Source: Hansfordia pulvinata (lineage: Eukaryota > Ascomycota > Sordariomycetes > Xylariales). Taken from it: a DNA stretch of 64,000 nt. The stretch's first letter is position 1. The number at the start of each line of letters is the position of its first letter. Of this stretch, positions 23,660-33,692 are shown piece after piece. Where the stretch lies: NCBI GenBank assembly GCA_006538405.1, contig BJKQ01000032.1, forward strand, positions 1-64,000, read 5' to 3'. The notes beneath the pieces were generated by a model that saw nothing but the letters and a program-made list of their open reading frames with translations, searched no databases and had not been told where the DNA came from. The position numbers and the translations under genes were made by a program.

Positions 23660-24765
23660 ACGCAACCCTGGACCAGGGTGATAAGCATGGTTGAAATCGA
23701 TGGATACTGGGACTTTAGTATCAATTATACAAATTTTCTGGGATTTCCTAAGTCATCCTAAACATCCATGGTTGTATTTTCGTCTATCCGACCGAGGCCC
23801 CATCGAGTCGGCGGACGTGGAGGATGAGGCGCGATGCTACGAGAGGGCGGTGACGGAGCCTCTCATGCTCGACGTGCAGGACCTGAGCGAGAGTGGCAGC
23901 GGCAGCAGCATCGGGGAAGGCAAGACAGAGGAGGGTGATGAGGGCACCAAGCTCGTCTAGTGGTACGTAGCCCCGGGGCTAGAGGGGGGCACTTCGTACT
24001 GCGGTTCCTGCGGCTCGACGAGGCGGTCGCCAGGCTCACGTTCCGCGACGATAGGGCCATCCTGCGCAGGGCGATTGAGCTTCTCGCCCTCTCCTTCTCC
24101 CCGGGCTCCAGACGCTGAATCTGGGCTGCGGGGGCGAGGGCAAGGGTTTTCCTGACGGCGGCGTCGGCCGGGTAGGAGACAGGCTCGGGGCCCGGAGCCC
24201 GAACGGGAAAGGGCAGCCGCCGGTGTCCAAGGTCAATAGGGTCGTGAACGGCGGTGGCGGCGGCGACATCAGCGGCACCAAACCACCGGCCAATATCAAC
24301 GGGGCGGTGACGGGCGGCAGTGTGCCGCGGTCGTCGGCAGAGGCACCAACGGAGACAAGAAGGCGGCGGCCCGAGGAGGCGCCAATGGAGCCGTGAACGG
24401 GAGCCGGACGACGCATTGATCCTTTTCGGCCTCTTCTTCGTTTTCTTTCTTTTCTTTTTTTCGTCCCCTTGCCCACGTGCAGGCAGGTGTATGTATGTAC
24501 GAAAGAGCGCGACGCTAAAATAGAGGCGACAAGGGTAGGGAGTGAAGCTTCCACCCCGAGGCCTATGTTGATTAGGGACTCTAACTACGTCTTTCATTCC
24601 AGATCTCGGTCGATCTCTCCCGTGCCTCCGCAACATAGCCCTCCTTTGGCGCCTCCGGACAATCTCCGTTTTCTCTCCTTTCTTTCTCTCTAGCCTCGCT
24701 CTCTCCTCTCCTTCTTTTACCTCTTCTTTTATCCGTCTTATATTATGTATGTGTCTCTTCTATCG
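23660..24765. other. GC-rich block and pyrimidine tract
   Basis: From about 23790 to 24460 the sequence is much richer in G and C than its surroundings, full of GGCGGC and GGCGGTG runs, and open in several frames on both strands. I take these frames as composition effects. A short plus-strand stretch (FVLRFLRLDEAVARLTFRDD, about 24000-24060) could be a remnant of coding sequence. From 24665 to 24760 the plus strand is almost pure C/T. The block ends where copy 2 of the C2H2-JmjC gene begins. Confidence 0.4.
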
Positions 24766-25830
24766 TGTAGCGATGTCCAGCTTGCGAGACTCCCCGGGGG
24801 CCATACTGGCCATAGCTTCTCGCCACAATCGTCAGAACCTGTCGTAAGGACGCCATGACGGTCGATGTGAGGCATCAAGAATGCACCTCTCTTGGCACAC
24901 AGCTGGAAGCATATCGAGTCGAGCAGGTCTATGTAATCAGGCGGGTTCACATTGCCACTGTCAGTCTTGGGGTTTCCGCGATAGAGTAGGAGGGGAGCGG
25001 AATCAGGCAAGAGGAAGTCGGAATGGGCTTTCACCCTCCAAGATTCAGCATATTGACCGGCCCGTAGTCGGGGTCTCGCAGTTTCTGGATGGGCAAGGCA
25101 GGTGGCTTTGACTGCGGTCTTATCACCACGGCCGTTGTGCGATGACTCTTCTGGAAGTCGTGTGCGTCTATGCTTGGAAAGGACGAGATATACTTGACGA
25201 ATGAGTTTATGTCAAGACAGGACCTGTCCGCGTTCCACTCTTTGGGGATCAGAACTGGCGCCTTCGGGCTTACCTTTCCCAGTATTTGTCTCGATGTCTC
25301 GGTCGAGCATAACGCACATTCACCATCGGAAAAGGTCCACTTGGATAAGTGCAGGGTGCCGAGATTGGAGATCCCACAGGGCATCGCTTCAAAATCTATA
25401 GGTATGCAAGTGCCTCCCGTCCTAGGCGGCATCGGTCCGAAACATAGCCGAGAAGAGCTTGTAGGTCGCTGCACGCCGTGACTCTGGTAATGCGTGCCCT
25501 TTCACAGTAATCCTGTACCAGATTGGACCATTGGCTGCAGGCTGTGCAGCTCAAGCTGTGCTCCTTCGTCCGGCTGCACAGGGTCACTTCTCCGCAGTGA
25601 GCTTGTCCGTGCGGCAGCTTGATGTACTTTCCCAGGGCGTTAATTCTGGCGCATGAGACCTTGCAAAGATGGCACTGGTGTCCGAAATTCGATTGGCTAC
25701 ACTGGTGGCGTCTTCTCCCGTACATGACCTCCTGTCAATGCTTGCAGCATGTATGTAGGTGTCGTTTATGTCGACGGTTGGAATTATAGCTGAAGTTATG
25801 TCCACAGAATGGGCACTGTTGGGTGATTAT
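24766..25830 (-). pseudogene. C2H2-JmjC gene, copy 2 (truncated, broken)
   Basis: Reading leftward from about 25830, the fragments 25805-25584, 25725-25396, 25474-25031 and 25034-24738 reproduce the finger region, middle region and JmjC start of the 0.7-2.2 kb gene in changing frames. The joint sequence GPVNMLNLGG is continuous here, which shows that copy 1 has lost a base. A TGA follows directly after that motif, and the HxD block (PHIDRHG) is present. Everything after LWPVWPPGSLAS is missing: homology stops at about 24766 against the pyrimidine tract, so the distal His is absent. Confidence 0.75.
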
Positions 25831-26139
25831 GTTGTAGCGACCAGGGTGGGGGGATGGCTGCGTAGACCTAAGTTCAGGGGGAATACGGTTATCTTGTGGT
25901 GGGGATATGTGGCTTTATAAAGATCTATTTGCGGGTCGGCTGAGCTACCCGGGCAGTCGATCGACCCGCACGTAGTAGATTGGATTGGCCGATACGGCGG
26001 GTCGGAACCTGCAACGTACTTGTCACTCAAGATCTATGCGCGGCAATAACCCTAAGCACAGCGACGCCGCTCGGCTTTAGCACCCGTTACCGAGGCTATC
26101 TTGTCGAGCTGTCCTTCGCCCTTTAGCCGTTGCCTGCAG

Positions 26140-26206
26140 ATCCAGCCGCTTGACTGATTGATGATTGATTAAGTTTAACGTGGAAAAGGAAATCCAGCCG
26201 CTTGAC
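26140..26206. repeat. 15-bp direct repeat flanking a 37-base insert with ATCA-type tail
   Basis: ATCCAGCCGCTTGAC occurs perfectly at 26140-26154 and 26192-26206. The 37 bases between contain TGATTGATGATTGATTAAG, which on the minus strand is an AATC-rich 3' tail like the one ending the SINE candidate at 62.1 kb. This looks like a target-site duplication around a severely truncated non-LTR insertion, inside the spacer of unit 2. Confidence 0.55.
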
Positions 26207-26601
26207 ACTGGGTACCTTATCTCGGATTAGACGAGGCGCAACCTTTACGTGGCTTGTGGGACACCACAGAACCGTCACGGGGATCTAGCTGCGCGGCGCG
26301 CACTGAAAATAACATCACCAGGTGTGATCGCGACCAGCCAGGTACCTCGCCCATATAACATGAATGCGCGATTGATAGTATTCCATCCGTAGCGATTGCG
26401 AAAGTTCATTGAAGATATGAGAGAAACATGAGGGGAGTGGAAAGAATGACGATAGAGCGAGAGCAACGACAGGGAGGTGGCAACGACAGTCATGGGGACT
26501 ACATGAGCAAGAGCAAAACATTACGAGTGAACAAATGCGTGAAATCTGACCAGCAGATGCCAGGTAAAGAAAAAAGTTCGCTTGAAGACAAACATGACCT
26601 G

Positions 26602-27675
26602 CTAATCTTGGAATTCTGATTTCAACTGCTCGAGACAGTTCGGTTGGCCAACCAGCCCCAATACTGACACTCCCAACCATGAGACCCCCTTGGATCTTTC
26701 AGGCGCCTGGGACGATGAGCCTTCGCGCTCTCTGTGGCTTGCATACACATCTTTAATACTCAATCCATAGACGCAGTTTGAGGTGGGCCTCAACACGAAA
26801 CTTCCCCATAATCACTATCACAGGGTAGGTAACCTTTTCACTATCATCGCTTGGTTTCTCTGGTGCGCTAGCAATGCTGCGAGTCTCTCGGCCTTGAAGC
26901 TCTCGGCCTTTAGATGTTGGAAAGGGTCAGAGCCATACTTTGCAACCCAGTCTGCCTGTCCCTGGTGGCATTCGGAGGCAGGAACCAACGCGCCAGCTTG
27001 GCATCTTGGAAACTTCGGGTTCCTGTCCTAGAAGGCGATGAGGAGTTAACGACGGGGCTTGATTTCAAACACACAAGCCGCAACGTCATTACCAGAAATA
27101 TGATCTAAATAGTATATCCCTTGAGCAGCCTCGTTAGACCGGGCGTTTCTGACCTCCTCCCTCTGTGTGGAACCTGTTGGGTGTGTGTGTGAGTGTGGGG
27201 GGGGGAAGCATATTTTCACTAATGTGCCCAAATCATGCGCATTTAGCAGCCTCAACTCGGACTCTGTCGAACTGGGCGCCATAACTTGGGGTTTCAAGCT
27301 TTGCTTACCTGTCTTGATTTTGTGCTGAGGCTGTCTGCCGAGCTGTGGTTTAGGTTCTGCCCCGTGCGTCTTTTGGGTTTGAGCCCACCAAGCTGTTGCC
27401 CCCTTTTTGGCTCTTTTCATGAGATTGAAAGCTCCGCCAAGATACAGGCAGATTATCTTCCACTGTCGTACCAATTTCTGCATCCCTTTTCTTAGGTGTA
27501 CGGGCGTGGAATGCTTGGATACTGGGTGCCTAGCTCGGAGACCTGGCTCGCTCACCAGGAATGTCTGAACCCCCAAAGAAGTTGCGGAAAACACTGGCCC
27601 TGGTAACCTTTCTTGTTTTTTTGGTTTTGCGGAGCGAGGCTTGAGTTTGTCGAATAGCTTGCCCTAGGTTTGACG
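26602..27675 (-). pseudogene. repeat-rich basic protein, copy 2 (broken)
   Basis: The conserved block IYYLDHISGNDVAACVFEIKPR (27110-27046) and the continuing reading AFxDRNPKFPRCQAGALVPASEC (27040-26960, with an in-frame stop) match copy 1 at 3.6-3.8 kb. The stretch from 27675 to 27520 matches copy 1 near 4200-4340, including GAGACCTGGC.CGCTCACC. The 35-residue repeats are missing. A simple (GT)n/poly-G run lies at about 27179-27208. Homology ends near 27675, where the deaminase fragment takes over, so the 5' half was lost or replaced. Confidence 0.6.
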
Positions 27676-27691
27676 AGTAGGAAACCTCTGG

Positions 27692-28022
27692 ACGGAATCA
27701 TGTGCAGGATGATCCCGAACCTAAATACAAAGCTGAGGTCGGACAAGAGAGAATCCCTGCAGAAATTTCAAGACTACATCAACAGGATACGTGCCACGAC
27801 TCTATTGGAAGAGGGTATCCTACTCGAGTTCCGGGCCAAGAGAAAGACGCGCACCATCCATGCAGAGATTCAACTACTCGAACACTTCTACAGGAACAAC
27901 AAAACGTTTGCGCTCGGGGCACGCTGCCTTGGTTGCAGTAAACCTGCGTGCCTTTGTTGCCGGCTTTACTTTGAACATCACCCTTTGCAGGTTCTTTCCC
28001 ATGCGGCTCATAATAAGATCTA
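27692..28022 (+). pseudogene. deaminase-domain fragment, copy 2
   Basis: This matches positions about 15897-16225 of the deaminase gene, including the HAE and CLGCSKPACLCC zinc-site motifs, in one open frame, but with neither the N-terminal region nor the C-terminus. From about 27808 to 28000 no base difference is visible from copy 1, while the 115 bases before it differ at roughly one position in eight. It ends in a TAG at 28021 and abuts the kinase fragment. Confidence 0.85.
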
Positions 28023-28037
28023 GTTAACGCTCTTAAT

Positions 28038-28215
28038 TGGCGCACGCCACGCTCAGGTGTGACATTGACGCTGAGCCTCTTCACCAAGATCGACCTGGGG
28101 GATACCACACAATCAAGCTACAAGATCATTTCAAAGGTGGTAGATAAAAAGTGATCCGTAACTTCGACTGGAGTGTTTACTCAACTACCCGTGCTGCCCG
28201 TGATCATCTGCAAGT
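28038..28215 (+). pseudogene. kinase exon-1 fragment
   Basis: This segment matches exon 1 of the SRPK-like kinase (9459-9287, inverted relative to it) from the start codon, here TTG instead of ATG, to just past the GCAAGTT at the exon end. It reads ATLRCDIDAEPLH, then PGGYHTIKLQDH, one stop, then YSTT and AARDHLQ. The fragment boundaries coincide with the exon boundaries. No other kinase exon is present. The ferric reductase frame starts three bases further on. Confidence 0.85.
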
Positions 28216-28218
28216 TAG

Positions 28219-29943
28219 CCTTCAGTCGTCTATGGACTGACGCTTGCGTCCATCATCATTCTATTCGCGCTGCGATCGATCGCCCTTCTTATTGTCGCTA
28301 GATTTGGTCACGCCTTCAGGTCCCACGTTCAATACCCACTCGTCATCTCGCGCAACGGCTACACGGGAAGCATCAGCCGTTTGGAGGTGATTTATCTCAC
28401 AGTATATCTCGCTACAAATGGCCTAGTCCTTGGCTACTCAGTCCGAGACCGGTCTAGTTTATCAAAACGTGCCGCTTTCGCTGCTTTGGTCAATCTAGTT
28501 CCTTTGTACTTCGGAGGGAGGACAAATCCCCTTATGAGCTTTATCGGGTTTCCATTACCACATTATTATCTTGCACATCATTGGTTCGGGAGAGTAGCTA
28601 TCATTGAAGCTCTTATTCATGCTGTCATATCGCTACTGCCTCCTCAATCTTATCCTGAGATGACCACTTCGGGATACTGTGTAAGTACCTCGCTTCTTTG
28701 GTTCTTACCAGAAAGTCTGACCCTCCATATAAGGCCTCTTTGTCGCTACTCCTCATCGGTCTTGCGTCGATTTGCATTGTCCGCCGCATACACCATGATC
28801 TGTTTCGGAGGATCCATTTTGTCCTCTCTTTATTCATTCTTGCTTCTGTCACGTGGCATGTTTTCTCGCTGCCGGGCCCCCTGCCAAGGGTGATTGCAAG
28901 CTGCTCATGTGGCTTCTGGGCTTGCACTACAGTCTTTCGCTTAACCCGATGCTTATATATCGGCAGCTCCAGGGTCGAAGTAAGGGTCACCCAGGATCTC
29001 CTACACGCTCGAGTGGAGAATCGTCGAGGGTTGGTCGTCTACCCAGGATGCTACTTTTACCTGTATTTCCACCATGGACCCTTCAGGTATAGAGCGCGGG
29101 GCCTGCCTATGACAGTTGCATGGTGGACCCCAGGAAGAGGTGAAGACAGTCGGTCCTCTATACTTTTCCTCATGAAAAGACAAGGATCTGTGGAGGGATT
29201 GTTTCAAAAACCTGAAAGCCTACGCAGCGTGCTTCTTGACGGGCCCTATGGACAAGACCTCAAGCTTTATCGCTTTGAAAACGTCATTCTAGCTGCCAAG
29301 GGAGCTGGAATAGCGGGCGTACTACCATACGCACTAGACCTTGCGCGGCGTCAGGCTCACGATACCGAGTTGCGAAAGCTTCAAAATGAGTCGAGAACCC
29401 ATTCAGCAAATCCTCCATTTCGTGATAAAACACGAAAGATAGATCTTTTCTGGGTTCTGGAGCAAAACTCACAGCAAAAATGGCTCCGGGACGAGCTGCA
29501 GTCTCTACAACAGCTCGACCCGTCCAATGTATATGTTTCGGCCACAGCCCATGAGGAATCATTATTGCTAATACTTCACAGAGGCTCTTCTGCATTTGGT
29601 GCATCTACCCATCTCCACAGCGGCGCAGTCCTCCTTTTGCTCCCAACGCATATTGGCATTGTCTGTATCCAAACCAGAGCTCCAACATATATGACCAAGG
29701 TATCTATAAAGAGATAAGTGCTGGTATCAAGTCACCAGGTAAAAGTATCGTTGTCGGTAAGTTCACGGTGGGGGATTTAAATCTTATTTGTTTGTGTACT
29801 GACGATTCTCAGCATGTGGTGATGCGGGATTCGCGGGTCGCATTAGGGAGGAGGCAATTCAAAATGCCGACATCCACTTTGCTGAGGTTGAATACAGGCC
29901 CGTACAGATAGAGAAAGGAAGAAATGGGGTAGCCGGTTTGTGA
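28219..29943 (+). CDS. ferric reductase-like transmembrane oxidoreductase (5'-truncated)
   Basis: Four exons (28219-28680, 28734-29528, 29582-29756, 29813-29943) join in phase to 520 residues; introns are 53, 53 and 56 nt. Several hydrophobic helices carry the haem histidine pattern (AHHWFGRVAII..LIHAV and RRIHFVL....TWHV). Cytosolic NADPH/FAD parts follow: LDGPYGQ, AAKGAGIAG and CGDAGFAG. The usual HPF-type FAD motif reads GLPMT, so its His seems lost. These enzymes reduce Fe(III) or Cu(II) at the plasma membrane before uptake. No start codon precedes the first helix: the frame begins right after a TAG (28216-28218), where the kinase fragment ends. The G of that TAG could also serve as a splice acceptor, so a first exon may be missing, or may lie upstream across the patchwork. 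Confidence 0.75.
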
Positions 29944-31031
29944 AACCACTTGGCATTCTTGACAGTATAAAGCCCTGGATTCTTACGAAAGTTGAGTTAT
30001 CTTAAGCAAAACGGCTTGATAAAGTACAGCAAATTTCTTGAGTCGTTTCTGATTTGTCTACGGAAGGGCTCCAGGAGTATGTGAAAAACTACGAATAAGG
30101 GTCGGAGAGCGATGGAAGATGAAGATCCCCTCTGCGGGTTGCCTAGGATGCATTCAAACTCATCTTACATGCATGGAGTCACATATTCTGAAGGAATGCG
30201 CGACATAAAAACAGTTACACACTTCACGACGCCAGGAGCAACGAGGGCAATACCATTGATAGGAGTTTGGGGGCCCGAGTCAATATATTTTAACCAAAAC
30301 AACCGTTTCTTCAAAAATTGTAATTTCAAAGTCTATCTTGCTTCGCAAAATTGTCAGCTACGGGATCGGAAATACCTCCACTTCTAGGAAGCATCAGGAT
30401 GCCCTGCCAATCATGGCCAGCCCTGAATTTGGCAGTAACCTGCAGGTCACCGCTGCCAGCTTACAAATAGCTGACTACGTCTCTCTATAGAACTTGAAGA
30501 TTCTCGCAACCACTGAAAAAATCTCACCTGGCACGATCATTTGCATCATTGAGTCACAAGTTGACTTGAATGCTCCGTAAAGCGATGGGACTGCGTTGCA
30601 CCCAGTTTTCGCAGTTGGTATGACGGTTTCAGAGGTTATTAAAATAGGAATTAGATTTACCGGGTCCGCGCATGGATCGCTAAATAGGCTCCAGATGCGC
30701 TAAGATAGCCCAGAAAGCTCGCTAAAACATGGCGCGACTGAGGTTCTTCTTCTGTCCCTTAGTGCAGAGGCGTGCTTTCACCAAGCAAGCCTAAGTACAT
30801 CGCCCACTGCGACCTGTCGAGTCAAGCGATGCGAAAGCAGAAAGACAATGATATACTCCACGAGTCAGGTTTTCCGTAAAGTTCGCATCAAGTGCCAACA
30901 AGACTCAGACCGGGCTTTTCATTTCACAAATTGGACAAAGTCTGTGCTGGATTTAGGACTGTAATCATGTTCAAAGACTAGCTCTAGAGCTACATTGTGT
31001 CAGAGCCTAGTATTTCATCATTCATATAAGG

Positions 31032-33413
31032 CTACCCCAAGATACGAACTACCTTGTGCCTGACATTGTTTAGCTCGGCTTGAAAACAATCTGGTTTTCC
31101 GGGTCTGTGAGCAGATTTCAGGCCTTCCAAATCGTTCTTCTTCCTTTGCATGATTTGCTCCGAATCCAGTTCCCCGAGTGGCAGACGGCAGCTATGTACA
31201 GGTTCCTTCATATCACTCAATGCAGACCTCTCAAAATCAATCACCATGACTTCTCTTCGTCGCTCGTCGTAAAGCAGGTTCCGCGCTTCAGCATCGCGGT
31301 GGAGCACTCCGAGACGGTGTATCTTTTGATAAGCAATATCAATCTTGCGCAGGATTGTCTGTTTCTCATCCTGGCTGGTGCGGTCGAACAAAGGCCTCCC
31401 GCCATGGCTCAGAAGCATGAAATGGGTAAAAACGCCATGGTCGTAGTAGTAAGGCAAAACCAGTTCGACCATCCCTAGAAGCACTGGCACACATAGCCCT
31501 TGCAAGGGTTCAAGCCGAGCGTAAACCTGTGCTTCATGTTGTAAACGATCCAAGTCGAGACGCTCCATGCCCTTGGCGACAAAGGTGTAACCGTGCGAAG
31601 ACAGTCGTACTTTGAAGAGCGCCCCAAGAGCACCGGAGAGATAAAGAGGAGCACAATCCGCGTTGCGACCTCGATCATAGGCGAGTTGGCCGCGAATGAG
31701 CTGGATGAACCTGGATAGCTTGGGGTGTTTCTTCCTGTGATCCCTCAGGTTTGGACACCTCCTGTCCATGGAGCCCCCACGCGCAAGGCCAGAAAGACAT
31801 TCCTGCGAGCAGTAAGGACGGTCATGAACCCTAGTCTTTCCGGTGCTGCTCTCGGTATGCCGTTGACTGTTCCGCTGACCCCGAGTTTGTGACACACGAG
31901 AAATTTTCTGTGCGAAACGAGCATGTGGACCCGGCGTTGGCGATGGCGATGGCGATGAATGATTTCCTTCGTCATCATCATCATTGTCCCTCTGCGGTGA
32001 ATCGTCTCCGTGCGGCTTGCATCGGGACCGAGTGCGAATTGGGGACCGAGAAAAGCCTTTCCATCGTGAGGGAACGTAAGGGGAAGCCCGCACTGGTTTC
32101 CGCTCACTCGGTGGTATGTTCTTTAGCACGTCGTCGTATTCGACAGCCCAGATACCAAGCTTTTCCGCTGCATCGTGCCATGCCGCTGGGGGTGGCTCAG
32201 CACGAACAGCCTGGAGAACGAAGGCGAAAATCTGTGACACAGCAGTCCGTTGCAGCTTGGCCTCGTCATCATCCATCACATCCTCGTTGGGGATGCATAT
32301 GTAATACTCGACGATGGCAGGGTCGTCCGGGATGTGCAGAAAGACAATAACTTCCCCAGTGCAAACATACCCGTACTGCACGCCTTTGCCAATCATATAT
32401 GAGAACAACTGTGTGATGACGGCAGCCGAGAGCCTCTGGGCAGCAAATTCGAAGCCTTCGCCAGACTGGTTGATGATGTCCTTTTCGGGTTGAATATTGG
32501 ATAACAGACCAGTGACAAGGGTGTCGCGGCTCAGCTTGTGAGGGGGTTTGTATTCGATTGCCACAGCAGGAACCTTCTGACCAAATGCATCTTCGTAGAT
32601 ACAAAACTGGTCAGCGCGATTTCCCTTGCCCCGGGCCTTCCGCCTAATCCTCGGAGCAGCTGGCTGTCGAGGATGAGCGCCAACGGACATGGCTTCCATG
32701 GAGCTGGTGAGAGACTCGTCAATCTCGCCCAGATTTGCATGGCTTTCAAACGAGAGTGTGCCGTTCAAGTCCAGTTCCGATCGCAGGTGCTTGTCATTGT
32801 ATGTGGCATCAAACAATTTGCGGACGATATTCTCGACTGTGTCACGCTCGAAGTCGCGGAGCCCGAGCTCGCTGCTGATAGGGCGAATAAGGGTTTTGAC
32901 GTAGTCAAGCTGGGTCGAAGAGGGAAACACGGGATCGGAGGGGAACGATTGACCTGTCGACAACACGTTCCAGATAGCTTCTTGCTCGGAGGGAAAGGAG
33001 TGCCAGTGGACGATCTGCCGCGGGTAGATTCGCCCTGTTGGATTTGTCATGTCGCCCTGGGTTGTCGAAGAAGGTTCAGTGACAACTTTGATGGCGAGGC
33101 TTAGCTCATGGGAGCCTTTGAGAAAATCTTGGAGCGATTGTGGTTGTGATGACTGAGCGGCCTTTTCTGCTTCTTGTCGTCGGCGGTTTTCTTCATATCG
33201 TTGGCGATCCGATTCCTCCCGCTGGCGATCCGATTCCTCCCGCTGGCGATCCGATTCCTCTCGCTGGCGATCTGCTTCTTGTCGTCGGCGGGTTTCTTCA
33301 TCTCGTTGGCGATCCGATTCTTGTCGCTGGCGCCTCGCTTCCTCGAGAAGTAGCCTGAGCCTCTGGAGTTCATCTGCCCGATTGTCCATGGCGACTGGTG
33401 TTGGTAGTTGCAT
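31032..33413 (-). CDS. nuclease-like / kinase-like fusion protein (Crinkler-type architecture)
   Basis: One uninterrupted frame of 793 codons. Residues 15-85 are a charged coiled coil with seven-residue repeats (DRQREES). Residues about 120-400 form a globular domain with NPTGRIYP near 125 and VAIEYKPPHK at 285-293; the E-x-K and a preceding Asp (275) fit a PD-(D/E)xK restriction-endonuclease fold. After a Ser/Arg-rich linker (450-550), the C-terminus (about 590-793) is a protein-kinase-like domain with HRDAEARN at 705 and VIDFERS (DFE in place of DFG) at 724-730. Nuclease plus kinase is the architecture described for Crinkler-type (CR) eukaryotic effectors. The target is unknown. The start could also be the second ATG at 33389, the only one conserved in the other copy. 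No intron is needed. Confidence 0.75.
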   Translation of the reverse strand: MQLPTPVAMDNRADELQRLRLLLEEARRQRQESDRQRDEETRRRQEADRQREESDRQREESDRQREESDRQRYEENRRRQEAEKAAQSSQPQSLQDFLKGSHELSLAIKVVTEPSSTTQGDMTNPTGRIYPRQIVHWHSFPSEQEAIWNVLSTGQSFPSDPVFPSSTQLDYVKTLIRPISSELGLRDFERDTVENIVRKLFDATYNDKHLRSELDLNGTLSFESHANLGEIDESLTSSMEAMSVGAHPRQPAAPRIRRKARGKGNRADQFCIYEDAFGQKVPAVAIEYKPPHKLSRDTLVTGLLSNIQPEKDIINQSGEGFEFAAQRLSAAVITQLFSYMIGKGVQYGYVCTGEVIVFLHIPDDPAIVEYYICIPNEDVMDDDEAKLQRTAVSQIFAFVLQAVRAEPPPAAWHDAAEKLGIWAVEYDDVLKNIPPSERKPVRASPYVPSRWKGFSRSPIRTRSRCKPHGDDSPQRDNDDDDEGNHSSPSPSPTPGPHARFAQKISRVSQTRGQRNSQRHTESSTGKTRVHDRPYCSQECLSGLARGGSMDRRCPNLRDHRKKHPKLSRFIQLIRGQLAYDRGRNADCAPLYLSGALGALFKVRLSSHGYTFVAKGMERLDLDRLQHEAQVYARLEPLQGLCVPVLLGMVELVLPYYYDHGVFTHFMLLSHGGRPLFDRTSQDEKQTILRKIDIAYQKIHRLGVLHRDAEARNLLYDERRREVMVIDFERSALSDMKEPVHSCRLPLGELDSEQIMQRKKNDLEGLKSAHRPGKPDCFQAELNNVRHKVVRILG
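33202..33275. repeat. 21-bp tandem repeat encoding coiled-coil heptads
   Basis: Three near-identical 21-bp units (GCTGGCGATCCGATTCCTCCC) encode the DRQREES heptads of the nuclease-kinase protein. The broken copy at 39.6 kb has only about one such unit, so the number has expanded here or contracted there. Confidence 0.85.
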
Positions 33414-33692
33414 GATGAATTGCGTAATGACGCGTTGCGAGTCGCGTTGTTTACATTCAGTCCCGGTCCAGCAATTGGAGACCGCTATGTCCGTGATTGG
33501 CTTAGCGTAGCTGAGCGCTGTAGAGCATGCATTCCATTGATTCGCTTTTGAGAGTCAACCAATCAGTGATAGCAGCGCGTATGCATCTAACCCATTCTGG
33601 CTAGACTACTTGGGCAGCAGCGAGTGGAATGATTGAAATATCAACAAACAACGCAGCTTGCAATTTGTGCACGGAAATGTTCTTTTCAAGTT

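Larger units (their letters stand above)
29616..33606 (-). repeat. left arm of a ~4-kb inverted duplication
   Basis: Read on the minus strand, this segment matches 39374-43195 of the plus strand over its whole length: upstream flank, nuclease-kinase gene, about 1.1 kb of 3' flank, and the antisense 3' end of the ferric reductase gene. Clear anchors are GTGAAATGAAAAGCCCGG (near 30930), AATTACAATTTTTGAAGAAA (near 30320) and GCATCACCACATGCTGAGAA (near 29815). This arm carries the intact genes. Confidence 0.85.

Noticed and set aside
23863..24636. 257- and 172-codon minus-strand frames
   Set aside because: They lie in a GC-rich block where stops are rare in all frames; Arg/Pro-rich low-complexity products.
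30112..30387. 91-codon plus-strand frame
   Set aside because: It lies in the non-coding flank of the inverted duplication and is not conserved in the other arm.
31745..33104. Frames antisense or shifted within the nuclease-kinase gene, up to 188 codons
   Set aside because: Shadows of a 793-codon frame with conserved motifs and a collinear paralogue.
33181..33320. CRISPR-like array
   Set aside because: The spaced repeats are in-frame heptad codons of a coiled coil, with no variable spacers; CRISPR is not expected in a fungal genome.
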